A DNA stretch of 57,370 bases from Bacteroidaceae bacterium (GTDB taxonomy: Bacteria > Bacteroidota > Bacteroidia > Bacteroidales > Barnesiellaceae_A). The notes under the pieces are model-generated. The model worked only from the letters and a program-made list of their open reading frames with translations, ran no database searches and was not told where the DNA came from. How positions within the stretch are numbered: the stretch's first letter is position 1; every line of letters begins with the position of its first letter. Made by a program: the position numbers and the translations under genes. The DNA lies in assembly GCA_017555825.1 (NCBI GenBank), contig JAFZFQ010000009.1, forward strand, positions 1 to 57,370, written 5' to 3'. Shown here in pieces: positions 8,114 to 15,646 of this stretch.

Positions 8114-9450
8114 TGCTTTGTACTATTGCTATCATTTAATTCTGCAAATTTCTTCTCATTGGCTTCTGCAAGAGCAGTATATTCTTTCTTAGTCTCCTCA
8201 TCCTGATACTTTTCTGCTAATATTCGATAAGCCTTTGAACGATTACCATATGCACTAGTACTATTAGGGTTTAACTCTAATGCTTTATTAAAATCCTCTA
8301 TTGCTTCACATATTTTATCTAATTGAGCATATAGACACCCTCTATTATTATATATATCTGTTTCTGAGAGTCCTAATTCTATCGCTTTATTATAATCAGC
8401 TATAGCTTTATCAACATCGTTGTTTATTCTATAAATTTCACCTCTCGCACTATATATTACTGCATTGTTAGGGTTTAGTTTTATGGCATTACTAAAATCT
8501 TCTAATGCTTTATCTATCATATTCATTCTCCTATTTAAAGAACCTCTATTAAAATAAAAATCACTATTGCTCGGATTTAATTTTATGGCTTCATTATAGT
8601 CATTCATTGCATTTTCATAATCGTTCTTAATTAGCCAGATATTCCCTCGATTATTGTATATATCAGCATCATTAGGATTCAATTCAAGAGCTCTATTATA
8701 GTCTTCCATTGCGCCATCTATGTCTCCTTGTTTTGATTTTAGATTTCCTCTATTACAAAAAGCGGCTTCTGTTGAGTTGTCTAATTCTATAACCTTCGAG
8801 TATAGCATGATTGCTTTATTGGGGTCTTTCTTATCTTCTGTTAAAGCTTCTGCAAATAATTTGCTTATAATTGCTCGTTTTGCTGCTCGTTTTGCATTTT
8901 CTTCGCTCTTTTCAATTTTTTGTTTTATAGAGGCAATTGTTTCTTTAAGTACTTTAACCTCCTCCAATGATTCTTTAGCTGAGGTAGAATCTGCCTTTGC
9001 TGATTCTGCATCTTTTTTAGCGGAGTCCATTTCTTCCTTTGTTGCATCAATCTGTTTCTGTAATGTATCTAACTTTTGTTGTTGTCTCTCATCATTTTTC
9101 TTGTTTAGATACAACGGTGCAGCAACGCCAAGTGCTGCAGCAATTACACCAATCACTATTGTTAATATGGTTAGCCATAATGCCATATTAGTATTCATCT
9201 CTGATACCTTTGTGCGCACATCTTCTCGATACAAGTCGATCTCCTTTTCCATCTCTTGTAGTTGTTTTTGGAGAGACTGATTATCCTCTTTCAATCGCAA
9301 AATCTGCTCATTAGTTGCAGATTCAAGAGTATCAATCCATAAGGAGACTCCTGTTGTATTATTTTGTGGCACAACAGCAATCTTTTGGCCGTATACTATG
9401 AATGAACATACGGTCATTATTACTATTAACAATATGTGTTTGGAATTCAT
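8110..9450 (-). CDS. Membrane-anchored coiled-coil TPR protein
   Basis: A 446-residue protein. An N-terminal signal or anchor segment (1-21) precedes a coiled coil (about 45-80), a transmembrane helix (about 90-115), a second long coiled coil (about 118-195), and at least six tetratricopeptide repeats to about residue 415, with recurring NPN-x-A-x-IYNNRG-type units. TPRs bind partner proteins. It lies 11 bp after mod and overlaps the AlbA_2/ATPase gene by 4 bp, so it is an integral part of the restriction operon. Type III systems do not normally include such a protein. Inference: a membrane platform for an operon partner. No enzymatic motif is seen. Confidence 0.8.
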   Translation of the reverse strand: MNSKHILLIVIMTVCSFIVYGQKIAVVPQNNTTGVSLWIDTLESATNEQILRLKEDNQSLQKQLQEMEKEIDLYREDVRTKVSEMNTNMALWLTILTIVIGVIAAALGVAAPLYLNKKNDERQQQKLDTLQKQIDATKEEMDSAKKDAESAKADSTSAKESLEEVKVLKETIASIKQKIEKSEENAKRAAKRAIISKLFAEALTEDKKDPNKAIMLYSKVIELDNSTEAAFCNRGNLKSKQGDIDGAMEDYNRALELNPNDADIYNNRGNIWLIKNDYENAMNDYNEAIKLNPSNSDFYFNRGSLNRRMNMIDKALEDFSNAIKLNPNNAVIYSARGEIYRINNDVDKAIADYNKAIELGLSETDIYNNRGCLYAQLDKICEAIEDFNKALELNPNSTSAYGNRSKAYRILAEKYQDEETKKEYTALAEANEKKFAELNDSNSTKQ

Positions 9451-9461
9451 ACGCTTCTCTG

Positions 9462-11378
9462 TTATAAAATTCGTCTTACGGTCTCTTTGCTGTAAGCGTT
9501 GAAGATTTGGTCGAAGTTGTCGGCGACATTGTCGGTGGCGATGGAGCGGTCACACATCACGAAGTAGTATGGTTTCTCCTTCGCTATGGCGGTGATTACA
9601 GCCTCGTTGATATCCTTGTCGAAGCAAGCCATCAAATAGCCATCCTCCACCACAAATACCTTCTTGCCGTGTATCTCTCGTGTCTCAATCTTGCTCGATA
9701 GAGGCAAGTTGCATTCAGGTAATACTTGGAACAAAAGGTCTTCGGCGGTGCGTCCCTCACGGATGTTATCCACCAACGCATCAAACGCCAATGTGGTCTG
9801 TATAGGTGTTTCGGCAGGGGTGTAATATACATCCGCCATATTCGACTCATCGAGTTTCAATACACGGAATCCCACATCAAGTCGCTCGATGCCCTCCTTC
9901 GATGCGTTCTCTTCCTTAATCTTCTTTCCTGCACGGCGGATACGCTCCTTGCCAATCTCGCAGATATTCTTGTAACCTGCCTTGTAAGCCTCGCTCTTCT
10001 CGTCAGTCTTTTCGGGCAACTGCACCATAATAAAGCGGCGATTACCACCATCCTCGGCATTTAACTGCATTACAGCGTGTGCCGTAGTAGCAGAGCCAGA
10101 GAAGAAATCTAATACAATGGAATCTTCGTTTAGATTTGCGATAGTTGATAAATAACGAAGTAATCTTATCGGTTTCGGACCATCAAATACTCCGATATCA
10201 TCAAAAAGTGCTTTCATTTCCTGCTTGCCTTCTTGATTATGTCCGCCTTCGGAATGAAGAATAATTGTATTTGGTCTTAATCCATCTTGAACCTCTGATA
10301 AAAATGTCTTCTTGCGAGGAGTTCCATTCCCGTCTGCTCCAAACCAAATACGACCGTCATTTTTCCATTTTGTAAAAGTCTCTTTATTACAGCACCAATA
10401 TCTTCCACTTGGAGGAAGAACTTTGCGTCCGCTTGGCGTTTCTATTTCATAAACAAGGCTTTCTGACCCCGACTTTGCTGATAAGATAACAGATGTCCAA
10501 ACTCCTCTTGGGTCATTATCGGGATTTGTATAACCACTTGGTATTTCTTCTCCTCTTGGCAAGAGTCCAATTTGCCATCCGTTATCAGATGCGTAAATAT
10601 TAACTTTACAATAGCACAATATGTGGTCGTGCATTGTAGAAAAATATTTAGCATCATTTGCTCTTGAAAACTTCTTTTGCCATATTAGATTTGCTATAAA
10701 GTTTTGTTCTCCAAAAACTTCATCACACACATTGCGAAGGTTTCGCACCTCATTATCATCAATCGAGATAAAGATAACTCCATCGTCAGAAAGCAGGTCT
10801 TTGGCAACTTTAAGGCGTGGATAAATCATATTGAGCCAATCGGTATGGAAACGACCATTGCTCTCGGTATTCTGCACCATAGGGTCTGCCATACGGCGAC
10901 CCTCCTCGTCAAACAGACCGCTCTGTGCCTCAAACTCCGCCTTGCCCTGTGCGAAGTCATCGTTATAGACAAAGTCGTTACCCGTGTTATATGGTGGGTC
11001 GATGTAAATCATCTTGACCTTACCCAAGTAGTTCTCACGGAGCAATTTCAGCACCTCCAAGTTATCACCTTCGATATAGAGATTCTCGGTATTGTCGAAA
11101 TCCACACTCTCCTCACGGCAAGGACGCAGAGTCTTGTTCGTAGGGGCATTAGCCAAGCGGATAGCAGCACGCTTATCTGGCCAAGTGAATTGATAACGCT
11201 CCTCTGCACCCTCGACAACCTCGCACGCCAACTCCTGACGCAACTTGTCGAAGTCGATAGCACGCACCAACTTACCATCGGCATTGATGGTCTCGGTCAA
11301 GCAGTTCGGGAACATCTGCCCCAACAGTTCAACATTTCGCTCTGCCATATCTGTGGTTTGTAGTTTGAGTCTTTCCAT
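9462..11378 (-). CDS. mod: Type III DNA methyltransferase, Mod subunit
   Basis: A 638-residue beta-class adenine methyltransferase. The catalytic DPPY is at 127-130 (YIDPPYNTGNDF), preceded by NLYIEGDNLEVL. The AdoMet-binding motif comes late (LDFFSGSATTAHAV), the order usual for type III Mod. The region between them is the target-recognition domain, and its DNA (about 10090-10720) looks richer in A and T than either end. Mod gives the methylation mark and directs Res. It follows a membrane coiled-coil gene by 12 bp and precedes the TPR gene by 11 bp. No simple-sequence repeat suggesting phase variation is seen. Confidence 0.93.
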   Translation of the reverse strand: MERLKLQTTDMAERNVELLGQMFPNCLTETINADGKLVRAIDFDKLRQELACEVVEGAEERYQFTWPDKRAAIRLANAPTNKTLRPCREESVDFDNTENLYIEGDNLEVLKLLRENYLGKVKMIYIDPPYNTGNDFVYNDDFAQGKAEFEAQSGLFDEEGRRMADPMVQNTESNGRFHTDWLNMIYPRLKVAKDLLSDDGVIFISIDDNEVRNLRNVCDEVFGEQNFIANLIWQKKFSRANDAKYFSTMHDHILCYCKVNIYASDNGWQIGLLPRGEEIPSGYTNPDNDPRGVWTSVILSAKSGSESLVYEIETPSGRKVLPPSGRYWCCNKETFTKWKNDGRIWFGADGNGTPRKKTFLSEVQDGLRPNTIILHSEGGHNQEGKQEMKALFDDIGVFDGPKPIRLLRYLSTIANLNEDSIVLDFFSGSATTAHAVMQLNAEDGGNRRFIMVQLPEKTDEKSEAYKAGYKNICEIGKERIRRAGKKIKEENASKEGIERLDVGFRVLKLDESNMADVYYTPAETPIQTTLAFDALVDNIREGRTAEDLLFQVLPECNLPLSSKIETREIHGKKVFVVEDGYLMACFDKDINEAVITAIAKEKPYYFVMCDRSIATDNVADNFDQIFNAYSKETVRRIL

Positions 11379-11390
11379 ATGTAGTTAGTT

Positions 11391-11996
11391 TTATTTTTCT
11401 TGTGTCTTAGCTGCATTGTCAAGAATTTCGATAATCTCTATATGCAACTTCATAATCTCTGTGTAATGCTCAACACCCTTGGGAATATCTAAATCCCTTA
11501 GTTTGCACACATATTTTGCAAGAGATTGTAACTCTTCTTGTTTGACATTTTGTATGTCTTGATGTAGGCGCTGATACCTCACTAATGTAACGTTTGGATT
11601 ATTTTTGATTTTGTCAGATACAATAGCCACCACTTGAGCAAAAATACAAAAAAGTTTATTCGTCGTTATCCTTGATAACATTATGAAAGCATTCGATAAT
11701 TCTTTTTCAACAAAATCAATCTCTTTTTGAAATTGTTCTTTCTCGTCTAGCATCTTTTTACGTTCTTTTTGAACTTCCTTTATCTGTCGTTCTGTTTCGT
11801 GTATTTTAACAAAACTGGCAATTTGAAAACCTACAATAATAGTTGCGCAAATACCTATAAATGTAGCAAGAACGCCATAAAATGCATCGGGGGATAAAAC
11901 GCCATCATTTTTATAGTTTCCCCAAAAGGTTAATGCAATGCATATTATTGCAGTAGTAATACTTATAGTAACAATGATAATATCTCTTTTCTTCAT
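11391..11996 (-). CDS. Two-helix membrane protein with coiled coil, unknown function
   Basis: A 201-residue protein. Two hydrophobic helices (about 6-26 and 40-64) are followed by a charged coiled coil (about 65-105, ERQIKEVQKERKKMLDEKEQ) and a helical C-terminal half. The family is not recognised. It lies 12 bp upstream of mod and 66 bp downstream of the trypco2-like stop (5 bp if the probable frameshift there is repaired). The layout (membrane hairpin plus cytoplasmic coil) resembles small membrane effectors of abortive-infection systems, but this is analogy only. Confidence 0.6.
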   Translation of the reverse strand: MKKRDIIIVTISITTAIICIALTFWGNYKNDGVLSPDAFYGVLATFIGICATIIVGFQIASFVKIHETERQIKEVQKERKKMLDEKEQFQKEIDFVEKELSNAFIMLSRITTNKLFCIFAQVVAIVSDKIKNNPNVTLVRYQRLHQDIQNVKQEELQSLAKYVCKLRDLDIPKGVEHYTEIMKLHIEIIEILDNAAKTQEK

Positions 11997-12062
11997 ATTA
12001 TTTATAATTTACTTCTTAATTCCTTCAATTTCTCAGAAAGTTCCAACTTTTTATTTATTTGA

Positions 12063-12413
12063 TTAGAAGGCCTTTTTCTTTGCCAACACTAATGGCAATG
12101 TATATTTAATTCTGCTTATGGTTTGGTTTTCTGTTTTACTTTCTACTCCACCACCTAAACTTAACAATGAAGCGACCTTCAAACTTGCACCTCCATTTCC
12201 TCCTTCACTTTCGGTAGCGGTAATTGCAACATCAAAATCAACCTCTATAACAAGTCTCGGGTAGCCCTCTTTATCTTTTATAAATCTTGTTGTGTGATTT
12301 CCAGTGCATGTAATCGGAACAAAAGATCCTAATTCTGATAGTTGTGAATCAGCCTCTGCTGCACCTTCAACAATTTGCACTAATGTTTGCTTGGTAAATT
12401 CTTTTAAGTCCAT
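12063..12413 (-). CDS. Trypco2-like protein, probably shortened by a frameshift
   Basis: A 116-residue protein: an N-terminal helix (KEFTKQTLVQIVEGAAEA), then beta strands VIEVDFDVAITA and a glycine-rich turn leading to SRIKYTLPLVLA. This matches the general plan of the trypco2 (trypsin-co-occurring) domain found in predicted invader-response systems. It ends KKKAF just after an A5 run (plus-strand T5 at 12073-12077). Removing one A would continue the frame to a stop at 12002-12004, adding a charged tail with KKLELSEKLKELRSKL and bringing the stop 5 bp from the next gene. The family match is by eye. Confidence 0.5.
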   Translation of the reverse strand: MDLKEFTKQTLVQIVEGAAEADSQLSELGSFVPITCTGNHTTRFIKDKEGYPRLVIEVDFDVAITATESEGGNGGASLKVASLLSLGGGVESKTENQTISRIKYTLPLVLAKKKAF

Positions 12414-12426
12414 ATATTATAATGTG

Positions 12427-12735
12427 TTATTTCATAAAAAGGGCTATAATTGCTACTATTAAAGCGAGCACCCATATTGCCGTGTTTATCCAATATTTTT
12501 TATCGTCCCATATAGAAGGATTCTTTAGCTTTGGGTTACTGTGTAAATAAGCTCGTCCTTGGGGGGTTAAACCTGCGACCGAAAAGTCATTAAAGCCTAT
12601 AAGCGCATTTATGAGCTCTTCCATCTGAAGAAGGTTAATATCATCATAATCAGAAGCGTTCCCATCTCCATATGTATCATTCTTGATTGCTCGAAGAATT
12701 CTCTTGCAATTCTTATTAAGCTTTATTCTCTCCAT
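12427..12735 (-). CDS. Small wHTH-like protein with C-terminal membrane helix
   Basis: A 102-residue protein. Residues 1-65 look like a small winged helix (KRILRAIKNDTYG, then FSVAGLTPQGRAYLHSNP). A short linker leads to a C-terminal transmembrane helix (about 82-100). It lies 13 bp upstream of the trypco2-like gene, and a decayed frame ends 1 bp before its start. Proteins with this plan occur beside small defence modules in Bacteroidales; I know of no assigned function. Inference: a membrane-tethered sensor or adaptor for the trypco2-like protein. Confidence 0.55.
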   Translation of the reverse strand: MERIKLNKNCKRILRAIKNDTYGDGNASDYDDINLLQMEELINALIGFNDFSVAGLTPQGRAYLHSNPKLKNPSIWDDKKYWINTAIWVLALIVAIIALFMK

Positions 12736-12736
12736 A

Positions 12737-12862
12737 TTATAGTTTCTCCTTTAATTCCTTAAGTTTCTCAAATAGTTCCAACTTCTTGCTCTGCTAATGA
12801 AGTTAGTGTCTCTACGCCTTCATCTATCAAGGTACCGCCTCCAAATTCGATTTTTATAACTA
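12737..12862 (-). pseudogene. Remnant of a small gene related to the trypco2-like tail
   Basis: Read leftward, one frame gives IKIEFGGGTLIDEGVETLTS and then ends (LAEQEVGTI). A shifted frame gives QSKKLELFEKLKELKEKL and stops at 12737-12739, 1 bp before the next gene. That tail is nearly identical to the out-of-frame tail of the trypco2-like gene (12002-12062, KKLELSEKLKELRSKL). The stretch is therefore the end of a broken paralogous or partner gene rather than plain spacer. The 5' part is lost; stops interrupt it towards 12901. Confidence 0.55.
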
Positions 12863-12901
12863 TCGGTTATTTGGCTCTGATTTGTTCGGTAATTTGACTT
12901 T

Positions 12902-13921
12902 TTACATAACTCTCACTCTTTCTTGCAACTCTCTCATTTTCTGTAAAAGTGCATTAAACTCTAAAGATTCACCATAGATGAAGAATTGTCTCATATCGGC
13001 ATAGTCATCTTTCCATGCCTCCATAGCCGATTCTGGTATCGTAAAGTTGATGGTTGAAGGGGAATGTAAATCATAATTCACATACTTCAAAGCATAGTAA
13101 GCCTTACGATGCTCAATAATGGTGTCATATAGTGTTCGATTTGACAACGCTTCTTTGCCATATTCCGTGTCCATCAGTTTTTCCAAATCATACAGATGTC
13201 GTGACATTCGGACACTTCGGGGTTTCTCTTTTTGGAACTCTTCCGCCAAAAGAAATAGCTTCTCAAGGAAAGTGCGAGTAGGAACTACTGTTCTTACAAG
13301 ACTCTCGGCATCGGTATCTTCACCATCAAAACTTTCACCTATAAGGGAACGGATTGGCCGTAACTCCGTAGGCTCATCCATTGAGAGAGAACTGATTTCA
13401 ATCTTTATACGTGGAGGTATATAATTTATTGTATCTTCGAGAATTGACGGGTAGTGTAATAGAATTACTGTAGGATCTTTGTCAGAATCTATCGGTAGCC
13501 ATTCCCCTTTTTTATCTTGTACTTGAGATACATTCTCTATAGTGTAACCAGCTACTCCCATTTCTTTCAGGCGGGCATCTAATTGAGTAGAAAGGGTCTC
13601 ATGAATATATGCTCGAGCCATTTTGCGTAATTTCTCACGCTGACTTTTGCTTGTCTTCTCAATACCAAAGAATGAATGACTGATTGCCAAGTCTATGTCT
13701 TCAGAAAAACGCTCTATAATATTAAAACCTTTTGAAAGGGATGTTCCGCCTTTGAATATCAAAGAATCACGGCAATCCGTTTGGAATAATGCCTTTAGCG
13801 TAACGGTTACCCACCAGTCCTTTTCTATAGCAACTTGATTGATGCCAGAATGTCTAACCTCTGTTTGCTGCAACATGGCTAGACGGTCCACCATATCATT
13901 ATTTACCCATATTTTCCCCAT
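12902..13921 (-). CDS. abiEii: AbiEii-type nucleotidyltransferase toxin
   Basis: About 340 residues from the ATG at 13921 (MGKIWVNNDMVDRL). The nucleotidyltransferase core shows VAIEKDWWVTVTLKALF, then LIFKGGTSLSKGF and the DxD-like ERFSEDIDLAI. AbiEii toxins of type IV toxin-antitoxin systems transfer nucleotides to targets such as tRNA and cause phage-induced growth arrest. The antitoxin gene ends 15 bp upstream. An in-frame ATG at 13975 would overlap the antitoxin by 40 bp and is less likely. The family is certain; the target is not. Confidence 0.88.
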   Translation of the reverse strand: MGKIWVNNDMVDRLAMLQQTEVRHSGINQVAIEKDWWVTVTLKALFQTDCRDSLIFKGGTSLSKGFNIIERFSEDIDLAISHSFFGIEKTSKSQREKLRKMARAYIHETLSTQLDARLKEMGVAGYTIENVSQVQDKKGEWLPIDSDKDPTVILLHYPSILEDTINYIPPRIKIEISSLSMDEPTELRPIRSLIGESFDGEDTDAESLVRTVVPTRTFLEKLFLLAEEFQKEKPRSVRMSRHLYDLEKLMDTEYGKEALSNRTLYDTIIEHRKAYYALKYVNYDLHSPSTINFTIPESAMEAWKDDYADMRQFFIYGESLEFNALLQKMRELQERVRVM

Positions 13922-13935
13922 AATCCATTTGTTTT

Positions 13936-14574
13936 TTAAGCAGTTAGCATTGGTTTTACAATTCGTTTCATCCATGCAGGCATCATATCAACATCTTTGA
14001 TTAAAGTCTCCTTGTCGGGTTCTTTCGATACCAACTGTTGTATTATATTTAGCTCTTCTACTCCTACATTTTCTCTTTTCAGAGCCTTAAGTGCTTGAAC
14101 AAGTAGGGATATAAGGCGAGTCCCATAACAGAAATTCTTGGGAACACCTCTTTTTAATACTACTTTTCTATTGGATAACTTTACAGTTCTTTCGCTTCCA
14201 GTAGTAAGGTATGTATAGTTCATAGGCACTTGAGTAGAAAGGCCTAACGCATTCAGAGCAGTTATGCCAGAAGGTAACACCTCGGCATTATCTCGAACAG
14301 CAATTGCTTGTACCACCTTCTCGACGGAAGGAAGTACAACACCGAATCGGCTTTTTCTTGGCTTGGTATATATTCCTTGTGCAATTTTAACAAGCATACC
14401 TTCATTAGTCAATTCCGATAAAATGCTTCCTACAAATTCCGTGTGATATTCAGGAAAATCTGAACGAAACAGGATGCAATCTTCGGGCATCGCTTCTATA
14501 CGTTGCCTAAGGGTCAGACCATCTGTTGAATATTCATTAGCCATGCTACCTTTGAAATTTTGATGATTTTTCAA
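13936..14574 (-). CDS. abiEi: AbiEi-type antitoxin (DUF6088)
   Basis: A 212-residue protein. The N-terminal winged helix includes FVGSILSELTNEGMLVKIAQ and GIYTKPRKSRFG. The C-terminal part (LPSGITALNALGLSTQVP, then RTVKLSNRKVVLKRG) matches the antitoxin domain of AbiEi/DUF6088. Such antitoxins repress their own promoter and neutralise AbiEii. It is the first gene of the leftward defence cluster. The upstream 93 bp (14575-14667) is AT-rich and likely contains its promoter, though I see no clean TTTG/TAnnTTTG pair. Confidence 0.85.
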   Translation of the reverse strand: MKNHQNFKGSMANEYSTDGLTLRQRIEAMPEDCILFRSDFPEYHTEFVGSILSELTNEGMLVKIAQGIYTKPRKSRFGVVLPSVEKVVQAIAVRDNAEVLPSGITALNALGLSTQVPMNYTYLTTGSERTVKLSNRKVVLKRGVPKNFCYGTRLISLLVQALKALKRENVGVEELNIIQQLVSKEPDKETLIKDVDMMPAWMKRIVKPMLTA

Positions 14575-14667
14575 ATGCGAATATACAAAAAGGATTCATA
14601 CAGTTGATAAAAAATTGATATAAAAGTTGCAAGCAATCAAATATATATTCAATTGTGAACATTAATA

Positions 14668-14955
14668 TTACTCAATCGATTTACACAGATTCTCAAGGTC
14701 TTCCTTAGTCCTGATTCTGTGTACTATACCTTTGTACTCCACAAATCCATTCAGTTCATCTTGAGGTTGATTATTATCGATAATTAGATCGGAAAAATTA
14801 ACCCCTAATACTTCTGCTATCTGCTCCAGCTTCTGAATATTATTTGTTTCTATCAATAGGTTCACATTTTGCTTCTTTACCCCCATCATTTCTGCAAATT
14901 GGGTTTTGCTAATATTGCGTTCAGCTAACAGTTCTGCTATGCGTAATGTTATCAT
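14668..14955 (-). CDS. XRE-family transcriptional regulator
   Basis: A helix-turn-helix of the XRE type: ITLRIAELLAERNISKTQFA, EMMGVKKQNVNLL, then LEQIAEVLGVNFSDLI. A short C-terminal domain (GFVEYKGIVHRIRTKEDLENL) recurs in small Bacteroides regulators. I chose the ATG at 14955; one 12 bp upstream is also possible. It is transcribed away from the small-protein/resolvase operon, with a shared regulatory region at 14968-15115 that contains three TGTAATAA direct repeats. Inference: controls the element's excision or its own divergent operon. Confidence 0.85.
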   Translation of the reverse strand: MITLRIAELLAERNISKTQFAEMMGVKKQNVNLLIETNNIQKLEQIAEVLGVNFSDLIIDNNQPQDELNGFVEYKGIVHRIRTKEDLENLCKSIE

Positions 14956-14967
14956 ATTACCGTACAA

Positions 14968-15115
14968 TTAAGTTACAAATACAAATATATGACAAAAAAA
15001 GACAAAACTCAGATTCTGTAATAAAATATTTTTACCAATGTAATAATTTTTTATGTAAAATACTTGCAACTGTCATATTTTTATATTACCTTTGTAATAA
15101 CAAAAGAAAATAACT
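14968..15115. promoter_or_regulatory. Divergent promoter region with three TGTAATAA repeats
   Basis: Rightward, CTTG (15063-15066) and TACCTTTG (15087-15094) are 20 bp apart and fit the Bacteroidetes promoter. Leftward, TATATTTG (plus-strand 14982-14989) is a candidate -7 box for the XRE gene, but its upstream box is poorly spaced. Direct repeats of TGTAATAA at 15017-15024, 15039-15046 and 15093-15100 would suit an XRE operator; the third overlaps the rightward -7 box. Confidence 0.6.
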
Positions 15116-15280
15116 ATGGTACAAAAGAGAAAATACGAGATTGGTTGCTCAGGTAGCGGTTGGGGCGTATGGGAGATTGCTACAGGTAAAAAGGTAAAGG
15201 GTTTTGGTCTGTGTCGAATCGCAGCCCTTGAGTATTGGTACGAGTTGGAGGGTTGGAAGAAGCCCACAAGATGGTATTAA
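15116..15280 (+). CDS. 54-residue conserved-looking small protein
   Basis: An ATG at 15116 opens a 54-codon frame, about 22 bp after a good -7 box. The protein is compact and rich in Gly, Trp and Lys: YEIGCSGSGWGVWEIATGKK, then GFGLCRIAALEYWYELEGWK. It reads like a small folded domain rather than chance sequence. It is followed 33 bp later by the DUF2693-like gene and is probably the first gene of the operon that includes the resolvase. Function unknown. Confidence 0.65.
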   Translation: MVQKRKYEIGCSGSGWGVWEIATGKKVKGFGLCRIAALEYWYELEGWKKPTRWY

Positions 15281-15313
15281 GATTAAGTAATTAACAATTA
15301 AACAGATATAGAT

Positions 15314-15646
15314 ATGGAAACAATGGTAATAATAAACGGAATGACAGCACATCGTGCTAATGTGATTATGGCTCGTACGGGCAGCTCAGCATTTGGCGTA
15401 GTTAAGGCTCAGATGATTGACCTTCTCAAGGAGAAGTTGAAAAGTGGTGTGGCTCACTTCCTCTATAAGAAGCAGAGCACAGGTGAGATTCGTGAGGCTT
15501 GGGGTACTTGCTGCGGTCAGTTGATGAAGGCTACTCAGAACGGCAGAGGCTTGAGTGGAGACCAAGTAAACACCGTAAAGTATTGGGATTGTGAGAAGGG
15601 CGGTTATCGCTCATTAAGATATGAGAATTTAATCCAAGTGTGTTAA
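15314..15646 (+). CDS. SH3-like (DUF2693-type) small protein
   Basis: A 110-residue protein. The central part, VAHFLYKKQSTGEIREAWGT followed by CCGQLMKA, matches the SH3-like beta-barrel fold of DUF2693 proteins common on Bacteroides mobile elements. The first ATG (15314) or METMVI-internal ATG at 15323 may be used. The stop overlaps the resolvase start as TAATG, a sign of translational coupling. No function has been assigned; presence next to recombinases suggests a role in element maintenance. Confidence 0.7.
   Translation: METMVIINGMTAHRANVIMARTGSSAFGVVKAQMIDLLKEKLKSGVAHFLYKKQSTGEIREAWGTCCGQLMKATQNGRGLSGDQVNTVKYWDCEKGGYRSLRYENLIQVC

Noticed and set aside
12063..12080. Programmed -1 frameshifting at the A-run of the trypco2-like gene
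   Set aside because: The -1 frame stops after a few codons; the conserved tail is in the +1 frame, so a one-base insertion is a better explanation.
13922..13975. Upstream start of the AbiEii toxin
   Set aside because: It would overlap the antitoxin by 40 bp and adds a Cys/Asn-rich stretch without family similarity; ATG 13921 follows the antitoxin stop by 15 bp.
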